A stretch of 64,000 bases of DNA from Nitratireductor indicus C115 (GTDB taxonomy: Bacteria > Pseudomonadota > Alphaproteobacteria > Rhizobiales > Rhizobiaceae): NCBI RefSeq assembly GCF_000300515.1, contig NZ_AMSI01000006.1, positions 62,001 to 126,000 on the forward strand, given 5' to 3'. Of this stretch, positions 8,490-15,412 are shown piece by piece. Each line of letters starts with the position of its first letter. Position 1 is the stretch's first letter. The position numbers were made by a program, and so were the translations under genes. Below the pieces are notes generated by a model that was not told the DNA's origin, ran no database searches, and saw nothing but the letters and a program-made list of their open reading frames with translations.

Positions 8490-9086
8490 GTGACCGGCTT
8501 CGTCTCAACACTTGTCAGGCTATACGCAACCGTTTTCGCAAGCCTCGAACGCGCGGTGGAAGGCTGGTTGCCCGGTCTTGCGGCACGCTTCAGCTTCCTT
8601 GCCGTCCTCTATTTCTATTTCCTGAATTCTGCGCTGACGAAGGTCGAACCCGGCATTGCCGGTTTTTTCCATATCGCGGACGGGGCCTATTATCAGATCG
8701 CGCTCCCGGCAGTCGAAGCGGCCGGCCGGGACGTCTCCCAAGTCGCATTCCTTCCCTGGGGTCTGATCGTCCGGACCGGCACCTATGCGGAATTCATCCT
8801 TCCGATCCTCGTGGTGCTCGGCCTGTTCACGCGCCTTGCCGCTCTTGGAATGATAGGCTTCGTTCTCGTCCAATCCTATGTGGACATTACCGTCCATCAG
8901 GTCGGCAAGGAGACGGCAGGAGCCTGGTTCGACCGGTTTTCCGACGGCCTCATCTTCGACCAGAGAACCCTTTGGGTATTCCTGCTGCTTTATCTCGCGG
9001 TGAAAGGGGCAGGCGCCCTCTCCCTCGACGCGGCACTCGCGCGTATTTGGACCGGTTCGCGCAAAAAGCCCCTTGCCCTGGCCTGA
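8490..9086 (+). CDS. DoxX-family membrane protein
   Basis: 198 aa from a GTG start, with AAAGGA placed nine bases upstream. Four hydrophobic segments fit the DoxX fold (about residues 30-50, 85-105, 112-132 and 160-180). The family is linked to membrane redox or thiol chemistry, and in bufferin/gig operons a DoxX gene closes the cluster, as here. The gene sits four bases after bufC, so the three are one transcript. A hairpin follows the stop codon. Confidence 0.85.
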   Translation: MTGFVSTLVRLYATVFASLERAVEGWLPGLAARFSFLAVLYFYFLNSALTKVEPGIAGFFHIADGAYYQIALPAVEAAGRDVSQVAFLPWGLIVRTGTYAEFILPILVVLGLFTRLAALGMIGFVLVQSYVDITVHQVGKETAGAWFDRFSDGLIFDQRTLWVFLLLYLAVKGAGALSLDAALARIWTGSRKKPLALA

Positions 9087-9093
9087 AGCAAAA

Positions 9094-9115
9094 GCGGCGC
9101 CACGAGGGGCGCCGC
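9094..9115. terminator. hairpin between convergent doxX and hsp20
   Basis: A perfect eight-base stem (GCGGCGCC / GGCGCCGC) with a six-base loop. Read on the minus strand it is followed by TTTTGC, so it fits best as the hsp20 terminator. It may also slow doxX transcripts. Confidence 0.6.
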
Positions 9116-9139
9116 CATCATTGCAAAGAATCAGGAGGC

Positions 9140-9601
9140 TTATTGGGCCTTGGCCTCAATTTCCTTCTTGCCGGATTTATCCGTGGCAATCGGGATGCTG
9201 CGCGGCTTCATCTCCTCGGGGATGTTGCGCTTCAGATCGATATGCAGAAGGCCGTTTTCGAGATTGGCGCCAGTCACCTCCACATGGTCGGCGAGCTGGA
9301 AGCGGCGCTCGAAACTGCGCGCGGCAATGCCGCGATAGAGCAATTCGCCGTCGCCCTTTTCTTCCCCGTTCTTCTCACCCTTGATGGTCAGCACATTGCG
9401 ATGCGCCTCAATGGAAATGTCGTCCTGGCCAAAGCCGGCGACAGCCATGGAGATGCGATAGGCATCATCGCCCGTGCGCTCAATATTATAAGGGGGATAG
9501 GTCTGCGCGTTCTCGGGCTGCCCGAGCGTGTCGAGCATGCTGAAAAGCCGGTCGAAACCAACGGTGGAACGATAGAGAGGCGAAAAATCGACGTGACGCA
9601 T
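9140..9601 (-). CDS. small heat-shock protein, Hsp20 family
   Basis: 153 aa with an alpha-crystallin domain at about residues 30-130. Markers are the N-terminal FSPLYRSTVGFDRLF, the central FGQDDISIEAHRNVLTIKGE and the L-x-x-G-L motif ENGLLHIDL, followed by a PRSIPI-type C-terminal I-x-I anchor. It is an ATP-independent holdase that keeps unfolding proteins soluble in the cytoplasm. The start at 9601 has AGGAGA seven bases upstream. Its leader shows features of a ROSE RNA thermometer and it has a good RpoH promoter, so it should be strongly heat-induced. Confidence 0.94.
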   Translation of the reverse strand: MRHVDFSPLYRSTVGFDRLFSMLDTLGQPENAQTYPPYNIERTGDDAYRISMAVAGFGQDDISIEAHRNVLTIKGEKNGEEKGDGELLYRGIAARSFERRFQLADHVEVTGANLENGLLHIDLKRNIPEEMKPRSIPIATDKSGKKEIEAKAQ

Positions 9602-9700
9602 GGTCTGTTCTCCTTTGAGCAACAATTCGCGTTTGGCTCATTTCAGGAAACCCGCTTCGGGCGTTTCGCTTGAACCAGCAGCCCCGTTCTGGCGGCTGCA
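9602..9700 (-). ncRNA. ROSE-like RNA thermometer in the hsp20 leader
   Basis: Read on the minus strand, the leader of roughly 95 bases forms two hairpins: GCAGCC...GGCTGC, then a GAAA/CCCG stem closed by CGGG/TTTC. A UUGCU sequence follows, a few bases before the AGGAGA ribosome-binding site. A UYGCU box pairing with the Shine-Dalgarno after two or more stems is the signature of ROSE elements upstream of rhizobial hsp20 genes. Heat would melt the last helix and free the ribosome-binding site. Confidence 0.72.
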
Positions 9701-9706
9701 GAGTTC

Positions 9707-9737
9707 ATATGGGTGCGTCAAAAATCCGGTTCAAGAG
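9707..9737 (-). promoter_or_regulatory. RpoH (sigma-32) promoter of hsp20
   Basis: On the minus strand CTCTTGAA is followed after 17 bases by CCATAT. This matches the rhizobial RpoH pattern CNCTTGAA-N16-18-CCANAT. It would start transcription near position 9700, just before the ROSE-like leader. Confidence 0.72.
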
Positions 9738-9799
9738 GCAGGGTTGAACGCGCGCGCTTCACCGATGAACGCACGATGAACGAACCGCTCGGGCAACGT

Positions 9800-9935
9800 T
9801 CAGATTGCCCCATCTATGGTGTGATCAACGTTTCGGCGGACCCTGCCCCGCCCCAGCCAACGCACCGGATGTAACGTCCCTTCCTCCGGTGCGCGAAAGC
9901 CGGAAGCGGCATGACGCCGCTTCCGGCCTTTCTTT
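9800..9935 (+). ncRNA. candidate small RNA with two terminal hairpins
   Basis: Two consecutive strong stems end in a T-rich stretch, yet no plus-strand gene precedes them. The first is CGCACCGGA / TCCGGTGCG at about 9861-9893, and its loop contains a CCCTTCC anti-Shine-Dalgarno-like sequence. The second is the 12-base stem at 9899-9927. Pyrimidine-rich CCUCC-type loops are typical of alphaproteobacterial trans-acting sRNAs. The 5' end is not defined because no clear promoter was found. It could instead be a leader or attenuator of the downstream hydrolase gene. Confidence 0.35.
9899..9934 (+). terminator. strong intrinsic terminator
   Basis: A perfect 12-base stem (GCCGGAAGCGGC / GCCGCTTCCGGC) with a five-base loop, followed by CTTTCTTT. 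It is the 3' end of the candidate sRNA, or an attenuator before the hydrolase gene. Confidence 0.7.
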
Positions 9936-10047
9936 ACGGTACCCTGAACAGATGAAGTTGCAGCGTTTGCCTTGCCTTCGCCTCTGCCCCTCACTATCAA
10001 TCTGCCGACCTTCAACCGACAATGCCGCCGAGGCCGCAGATCCGCGC

Positions 10048-11007
10048 ATGGACGACCTTCTCGTCAACATCCCGGAAAACCCGGTTCCCGCGAACACGAT
10101 TGCCGGCATGCTGGATGTGGGCGAAGGGTTGCGGCTGCGCTATGCCCGCACGGCTCCGCTCGAAGGCTCGACCAAAGGCACGATTGTCATTCTCCCCGGC
10201 CGCAATGAGTTCATCGAAAAATATTTCGAGACCATCGCGGATTTCACCCGCCGCGGATATGGCACCGCCATTCTCGACTGGCGCGGTCAGGGCGGCTCCA
10301 CGCGGCTCCTGAAAAACCCCGACCGCGGCTATGTGGAGGATTTCCGCGACTACGCAGACGATCTCGATGTCTTTTTCCAGGACGTCGTTCTGCCCGACTG
10401 CCGCGGTCCCTATCACATCGTCGCGCATTCCATGGGCGCGCTGATTGCGCTGCGGGCGGCCCATGGCCTGGTCAACCGGGTGCGCCGCATGGTGCTGTGC
10501 GCTCCGCTCCTGGGCATCTACGCAAGCCCGGCAACAACCCGCTGGGTAAGGCGCTTTGCCGTCACGCTTCATGCGCTCGGCCTGGGACGCCTCTACATGC
10601 CCGGCCGGCGGCGCTCGCAAAAGGCACCACCCTTTTCAGACAACGCGCTGAGCACGGATGAAAAGCGCTTCGAGCGCAACCGCGCAACGGTTCTGGATAG
10701 CCCCGGCCTGTCCATAAACGGGCCAACGATTGCCTGGACACGCGCCATGTTCAAGGCAATCGAAGAGGTGGAGGAGCCGGCCTTCATGGCCCAGATCCAC
10801 ATTCCGACCCTGTTCCTTGCCGCAGGTTACGAACGAGTGGTCTCCACCCGAGCCATCGAGCGTTACGTGCGGCGGCTTCGCAGCGCCTCCATGCTCACCA
10901 TCGATGGCGGGCGCCACGAACTGCTTCAGGAAAAGGACTTCTATCGCGAACAGGCCCTTGCCGCCATCTCCGCCTTCTTCGACGGCGACGGCAGCCAGCA
11001 CTTCTGA
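10048..11007 (+). CDS. alpha/beta hydrolase, lysophospholipase (PldB-like) type
   Basis: The catalytic core fits a serine hydrolase. An oxyanion region is ILPGRNEFIEKY, the nucleophile elbow is VAHSMGAL, and late Asp and His are in a DGGRHELLQE segment about 40 residues from the end. LDWRGQGGS and GYVEDFRDYADDLDVF are typical of the PldB/monoacylglycerol lipase branch. The predicted job is hydrolysis of lysophospholipids or other acyl esters. The frame extends further upstream (ATGs at 9952 and earlier). I prefer the ATG at 10048, which gives 319 aa and avoids translating through the upstream terminator, but no good ribosome-binding site settles it. Confidence 0.85.
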   Translation: MDDLLVNIPENPVPANTIAGMLDVGEGLRLRYARTAPLEGSTKGTIVILPGRNEFIEKYFETIADFTRRGYGTAILDWRGQGGSTRLLKNPDRGYVEDFRDYADDLDVFFQDVVLPDCRGPYHIVAHSMGALIALRAAHGLVNRVRRMVLCAPLLGIYASPATTRWVRRFAVTLHALGLGRLYMPGRRRSQKAPPFSDNALSTDEKRFERNRATVLDSPGLSINGPTIAWTRAMFKAIEEVEEPAFMAQIHIPTLFLAAGYERVVSTRAIERYVRRLRSASMLTIDGGRHELLQEKDFYREQALAAISAFFDGDGSQHF

Positions 11008-11071
11008 ACTTCTCGGCTCGTCCTCCCCCTGCAACGCCAGGAAACCCGCCCGGGCGCAAACCGCTGCCTGT

Positions 11072-11842
11072 TCAGCGTAGCAGCGCCATAGCCTTTTCAT
11101 GCAGTCGCGGCGTTGCTGCGGCGATAACATCGCCGCCGCCCTCAGCACGACCGCCAGCCCAGGTGGTAATGACACCGCCCGCCTGCTCGACAATCGGAAT
11201 GAGCGCCACGATATCATAGGGCTGCAGGCCGGATTCGATGACCAGATCGACCTGCCCGGCAGCCAGCATGGCATAGGCGTAGCAATCGGTACCGTAGCGC
11301 GGCAGGCAGACCGCAGCTTCCACCCGGTCATAGGCCGGACGGCGCAGCGGGTCGAAAAGCGACGGCGTCGTGGTGCAGAGCGTGGCGTCGGAAAGTTCGG
11401 TCGTATCGCGAGCCGCAAGCCGCCGGTTGCCGCCCGGACCTTCGTAATAGGTGCCCTCGCCCGTGGCAAAAAACAACTCCCCGGTGAAGGGTTGCGACAT
11501 CATCCCGGCCTGCGCGCGTCCCCCGGCAGTCAGCCCCACCAGCGTGCCCCAGAGCGGAATGCCCGAGATGAAGGCCCGAGTCCCGTCGATGGGATCGATG
11601 ATCCAGCGCCTTTCACTTGCCTCCCGTTCAAGGCCGAATTCCTCACCATGAATGCCATCGTCGGGATAATCCTCGACGATCAGCGCCCGGATTGCCCGTT
11701 CCGCCTCCCGGTCAGCCTCCGTGACGGGATCGAAACCGCCGGCGAGCTTGTTGTCGATCGACACCGGATGGCGGAACCGCGGCAGGGTTTCAGCGGCCGC
11801 AGCGGCCGCGACGCGGCGCAGAAAGGCCGGCGAAATCGTCAT
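11072..11842 (-). CDS. hisN: histidinol-phosphatase, inositol monophosphatase family
   Basis: 256 aa with the inositol-monophosphatase metal sites HGEEFG and IDPIDGTRAFISG and the C-terminal site GLQPYDIVALIPIVEQAGG. The TRAFISGIPLWGTLVGL variant after DPIDGT and the DCYAYAMLAAGQVDLVIE block are those of HisN-type histidinol-phosphatases rather than SuhB/IMPase. It would dephosphorylate L-histidinol phosphate in histidine synthesis. The gene stands alone and converges on the hydrolase gene 64 bases away. An mmgR-type small RNA lies upstream. Confidence 0.85.
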   Translation of the reverse strand: MTISPAFLRRVAAAAAAETLPRFRHPVSIDNKLAGGFDPVTEADREAERAIRALIVEDYPDDGIHGEEFGLEREASERRWIIDPIDGTRAFISGIPLWGTLVGLTAGGRAQAGMMSQPFTGELFFATGEGTYYEGPGGNRRLAARDTTELSDATLCTTTPSLFDPLRRPAYDRVEAAVCLPRYGTDCYAYAMLAAGQVDLVIESGLQPYDIVALIPIVEQAGGVITTWAGGRAEGGGDVIAAATPRLHEKAMALLR

Positions 11843-11935
11843 GTCTGTCTCCTGGAATAGAAGGCACCGGAAAACGGAGCGCGGGCCCCGGTGAAGCAGT
11901 GCTTCACATTGTTATGATGAATTGCCCGTTAACGC

Positions 11936-11963
11936 TTGACAATTGTGCAGCGCAACATAAACT
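11936..11963 (+). promoter_or_regulatory. promoter of the mmgR-type sRNA
   Basis: A perfect -35 TTGACA and a -10 TAAACT separated by 16 bases. This would start transcription close to 11970, directly before the conserved sRNA. Confidence 0.7.
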
Positions 11964-11969
11964 TTCAAT

Positions 11970-12054
11970 CGGGCAGTTTGTTCTGCCTAATGCCCTTTTG
12001 GGCGTTTCCTCCCTAGACTTTAGACCGCGTCGCGAAGCGATGCGGTCTTTTTTT
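11970..12054 (+). ncRNA. mmgR: mmgR/suhB-type small RNA (alpha-r8 family)
   Basis: About 84 nt. It contains the family core GGGCAGTTTGTTCTGCC, the hairpin GCCCTTTTGGGC, a single-stranded GTTTCCTCCC and a final intrinsic terminator. The same order is described for the suhB (mmgR) RNA of Hyphomicrobiales, which limits polyhydroxybutyrate granule accumulation in Sinorhizobium. The CCTCCC stretch is complementary to ribosome-binding sites, as expected for a trans-acting riboregulator. The identification is from remembered consensus, not a covariance search. Confidence 0.85.
12022..12054 (+). terminator. intrinsic terminator of the mmgR-type sRNA
   Basis: Stem AGACCGC / GCGGTCT with a GTCGCGAAGCGAT loop, followed directly by a run of T. 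Confidence 0.9.
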
Positions 12055-12084
12055 ATGCATCCGTTAGGTGCGATGCAGCATGCG

Positions 12085-13005
12085 CTATTCGGCAGCGAGC
12101 GGATATTCGGAGAAATACTGGTTCGCAACCAGCATCAGCTCATGGGAGAAGCTCGTCAGGTCTTCCATGAGAGCATAAAAGCCCTCCGTCTTTTCCAGCG
12201 TGCGCTCATTCATGTAAAGCCCACGATTGACCTCGATCTGCAGGGCGTGCAGCCCCTGCGCCGGACGGCCGTAATGTTCGGTGATGAAACCGCCCGCATA
12301 GGGCTTGTTGTGCACCACGCAATAGCCACGCGAGGCAAGAAGTCCGATGGCGCACTCGGTAAGAATGGGCGCTGCCGAAACCCCGAAGCGATCGCCAATG
12401 ATGAAATCGGGACGTAACCCGCCCTCGCCCGAGCGGATTCCTGCTGGCATGGAATGGCAATCGATGAGAATGCCCACGCCGAAGGCGCAATGCGTGTCGA
12501 TCAACAGGCGCTTGAGACAATCGTGATAGGGCATATAGATGCCCTCGATACGCGCCGTGGCTTCCGAAAGGGACAGCCGGCCTGAATAAATGTCGAGCCC
12601 CTCGCCCACCAGCTTGGGCACGGTACCCAGCCCCCCCGCCACGCGCGGAGAGCGGATATTCGCGTAAGGCGGTACCGGATCGCGGAACATGCGCGGGTCG
12701 AGTTCCCAGGGCTCGCGGTTCACGTCGAGATAGGCGCGCGGAAAATTGGCGATGAGCATGGGCGCACCGCAACCGATGGCGCCTGAAAACAGCTCATCCA
12801 CATAGCAATCCTCGGAGCGGCGGATGGTGGCCGCATCGAGCCTGCTCATGGCGAGAAAACGTTCGGGATAATGGCGGCCGCTATGCGGCGAATTGAAAAC
12901 GAATGGAAATTGCCGGTTAGCGGGTAAGACAACCTCAAACGCGGGAATTTGCGCGAAATCCGTCACGGCTTCCATGTCTGTTCGCGCTTCTTCGCTTTTT
13001 GTCAT
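12085..13005 (-). CDS. N-formylglutamate amidohydrolase family protein
   Basis: About 306 aa. Family motifs include FVFNSPHSGRHYP near the N-terminus, DCYVDELF, ANFPRAYLDVNREPWELDPRMF and the metal-binding IDCHSMPAG, then a GGFITEHYGRP segment. The enzyme hydrolyses N-formylglutamate to glutamate and formate in histidine breakdown, or related N-formyl compounds. No hut genes are adjacent, so the physiological substrate is open. An upstream in-frame ATG at 13029 has comparable support. I give 13005 (MTKSEEARTD) as the start with moderate certainty. Confidence 0.87.
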   Translation of the reverse strand: MTKSEEARTDMEAVTDFAQIPAFEVVLPANRQFPFVFNSPHSGRHYPERFLAMSRLDAATIRRSEDCYVDELFSGAIGCGAPMLIANFPRAYLDVNREPWELDPRMFRDPVPPYANIRSPRVAGGLGTVPKLVGEGLDIYSGRLSLSEATARIEGIYMPYHDCLKRLLIDTHCAFGVGILIDCHSMPAGIRSGEGGLRPDFIIGDRFGVSAAPILTECAIGLLASRGYCVVHNKPYAGGFITEHYGRPAQGLHALQIEVNRGLYMNERTLEKTEGFYALMEDLTSFSHELMLVANQYFSEYPLAAE

Positions 13006-13158
13006 TGTCTGAGCCTGCCACCCATGCAATCGCCTGTCCAGCCTGCCTTGGGCCGGCGGGGTGCGGGATTCACTTGATATTTACCACGTGAGAATCATAT
13101 AGCTAATCACTACGAAGCGGCTCGCGGGACGCCGCATTTGCACGATTCGGAAGACACG

Positions 13159-13521
13159 ATGGCACGGATTCTCCTGGCGGAAGACGACGACGATATGCGG
13201 CGCTTTCTTGTGAAAGCGCTTGAGAGGGCGGGATATGACGTTGTCGATTTCGACAATGGCGCCGGCGCTTATGACCGTTTGCGGGAAGAGCCTTTCTCCC
13301 TGCTCTTAACCGACATTGTCATGCCTGAGATGGACGGCATCGAACTGGCGCGCCGCGCCACCGAGATCGATCCCGACCTCAAGGTGATGTTCATCACGGG
13401 TTTTGCTGCGGTCGCGCTCAACCCTGATTCCAACGCGCCCCGTGACGCCAAGGTTCTTTCCAAGCCGTTTCATCTGCGCGACCTCGTGAACGAGGTGGAA
13501 AAACTTCTGCAGGCGGCCTGA
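13159..13521 (+). CDS. cpdR: CpdR single-domain response regulator
   Basis: 120 aa, a stand-alone receiver domain with no output domain. Acidic residues follow the first strand (LLAEDDDD), the phospho-acceptor is Asp52 in LLLTDIVMPEMDG, the conserved Thr lies in FITGFAA and the Lys in VLSKPFHLRDL. CpdR, when unphosphorylated, primes the ClpXP protease to degrade cell-cycle substrates, and it is turned off by the CckA-ChpT relay. GGAAG upstream selects the ATG at 13159 over the one at 13138. The gene is divergent from the amidohydrolase, an arrangement I recall from other Hyphomicrobiales. Confidence 0.92.
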   Translation: MARILLAEDDDDMRRFLVKALERAGYDVVDFDNGAGAYDRLREEPFSLLLTDIVMPEMDGIELARRATEIDPDLKVMFITGFAAVALNPDSNAPRDAKVLSKPFHLRDLVNEVEKLLQAA

Positions 13522-13651
13522 AGCGGGCCGAAATCTGCTTCTACGGTGGGGTTTTCCGGCCATGTTCCGGACCTTCGCGGGGGAAGCGAAAAAATCGCTT
13601 CCAACTCTATTGACGCCGCCAGCAAATATGTGGTGTATGCGCGCGTCGGAT

Positions 13652-13726
<75 letters not shown>

Positions 13727-14039
13727 TCCACACCAAGAACTTAACATTGCTTGACATAGTTCCCGACAGGTTCAGTGAACCGGTCGAGGCCCGAAGCAGT
13801 CGCATGCTTCCCGGCGTTGCAGTCGCAACACCTTTCCACCTTCAACTACAAGGCCGGAACTATCCGCTTGAGCGACGTATAGCGTAGGCGACCGGCGATG
13901 ATGAACACAGTCAATCAGATCATCTTCAGAAAATTCTGATCGGCCGCCGCTGCAATACAAGAATCTACGATCATGGAGCGATCAACCATTGCACATGCAA
14001 CGATGGACCGCTCCAATACCCGTCTATGAGCTCTGAGAG
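13727..14039. other. 313-bp gap between tRNA-Val and atoE, no gene seen
   Basis: Short frames here look like noise, and there is no integrase fragment or duplicated tRNA end. Near 13925-13938 is an imperfect dyad TTCAGAAAATTCTG that recurs near 37343. Confidence 0.5.
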
Positions 14040-15362
14040 TTACATCATCCCTGCAACCAGCAAGACGAGGCCGATCACCGCGCCGGTGGTGAACAGGGCC
14101 AGAGCGCAGAAGCCCATGATGTCCTTGGCACGCAACCCGGCGATGGCCAGGGCCGGCAACGCCCAGAACGGCTGTATCAGGTTGGTCCAGGCATCCCCCC
14201 AGGCGAAAGCCACAATCGTGGGGGCGGGATTGGCGCCGAGGGCGCGCGCAGCTTCGATTGCAATCGGCCCCTGAATGGCCCACTGCCCCCCGCCGGACGG
14301 CACGAGGATGTTCAGCAATCCCGCCGAGAGAAAGGTCAGGAACGGAAGAGTTGCCTCAGTCGCGATCTCGCTGAAATAGCGGACGAGATCGGCGGACATG
14401 CCGGAACTCGCCATCATGCCCATAATCCCGGCGTAGAATGGGAACTGGATCACCACGCCCGTAGCCCCGGAAACACCCTCTTTCAGCGCTTTCAGATAGG
14501 CGGAGAGCGACCCATGCAGGATCATCCCCGTGAAAATGAGGATGAAGATCACCGCGTTCAGATCCAGCCCGCCGTTTCGAAGGAAATAGACGCCAATGGT
14601 CGCCAGGCCCAGAATGCCGGTAAGGATGCCGAGCAGGCGCGAATTCTCCATCCGCGTTGCCGGCAGCCCGTCATCGGCTTCCACGCCGTCATCCTTTTCC
14701 AGAAGCGCCGACTGAGGAATCCCGACCGGCTCCGTGATGGATCGGCTGAGCAGATAGAAGGTCAAGATCAGCGTCAGTCCGACCAGAATGGACAACGTCA
14801 AATTCAGTGAAGAGAAGATGGTATCCGAAACCGGGATCAATCCGCCCGCTGCTTCCTGAAGAAAATTCCCCTCGGTCGCCATAAGCAGGGTCGCGGAACC
14901 GGACAGTCCGCCATGCCAGGCAATGAACGAGCTATAGGCAGCCGCGATCAGGAGGCGATAGTCCACACCCTTGACGTTGCGGGCCAGTTCTCTTGCAAGA
15001 ACCGCGCCTGCCACGAGGCCGACGCCCCAGTTGATCCAGCAGGCCACAAGCGTGAAGCCGGTGACAAGCACGATGGCGCGGCCGGGCGTGGTCGCCAGTT
15101 TTGCAACTTGATCCACCAGCCGGCCGAAGGCCGGGCTGCGGGCAAGCGCGTAGCCGCCCACAAGAACCAGTATCATCTGCATTGCAAAGGCATGCAGCTT
15201 GAAGAAGCCCCCATACCAGACCTCCGTCATGCCGACCGGGCTGACGCCCTTCAGGACCATGCCGGCAATGAAGACCGCAAAGGTCAACACGACGGCAAGG
15301 ATCAACGGATCCGGCATGTATCTTTCGAACAGCCGGACAAAACCACGATTTACGATGTTCAT
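14040..15362 (-). CDS. atoE: short-chain fatty acid transporter, AtoE family
   Basis: 440 aa and almost entirely membrane-embedded, with about 12 hydrophobic segments. Family marks include FERYMPDPLILAVVLTF at the N-terminus, ACWINWGVGLVAGAVLARE, AWHGGLSGSATL and LNILVPSGGGQWAIQGPI. AtoE proteins import short-chain carboxylates such as butyrate or acetoacetate. The long upstream extension of the frame is rejected because GAGGGG sits before the ATG at 15362. It follows the molybdopterin oxidoreductase by 50 bases and is probably cotranscribed, which suggests that the transporter supplies or removes that enzyme's substrate. Confidence 0.9.
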   Translation of the reverse strand: MNIVNRGFVRLFERYMPDPLILAVVLTFAVFIAGMVLKGVSPVGMTEVWYGGFFKLHAFAMQMILVLVGGYALARSPAFGRLVDQVAKLATTPGRAIVLVTGFTLVACWINWGVGLVAGAVLARELARNVKGVDYRLLIAAAYSSFIAWHGGLSGSATLLMATEGNFLQEAAGGLIPVSDTIFSSLNLTLSILVGLTLILTFYLLSRSITEPVGIPQSALLEKDDGVEADDGLPATRMENSRLLGILTGILGLATIGVYFLRNGGLDLNAVIFILIFTGMILHGSLSAYLKALKEGVSGATGVVIQFPFYAGIMGMMASSGMSADLVRYFSEIATEATLPFLTFLSAGLLNILVPSGGGQWAIQGPIAIEAARALGANPAPTIVAFAWGDAWTNLIQPFWALPALAIAGLRAKDIMGFCALALFTTGAVIGLVLLVAGMM

Positions 15363-15412
15363 TTCAGTCCCCTCAATCATTTTTCTGTTGTTACGAAATC
15401 GGTTGGCTTCCC

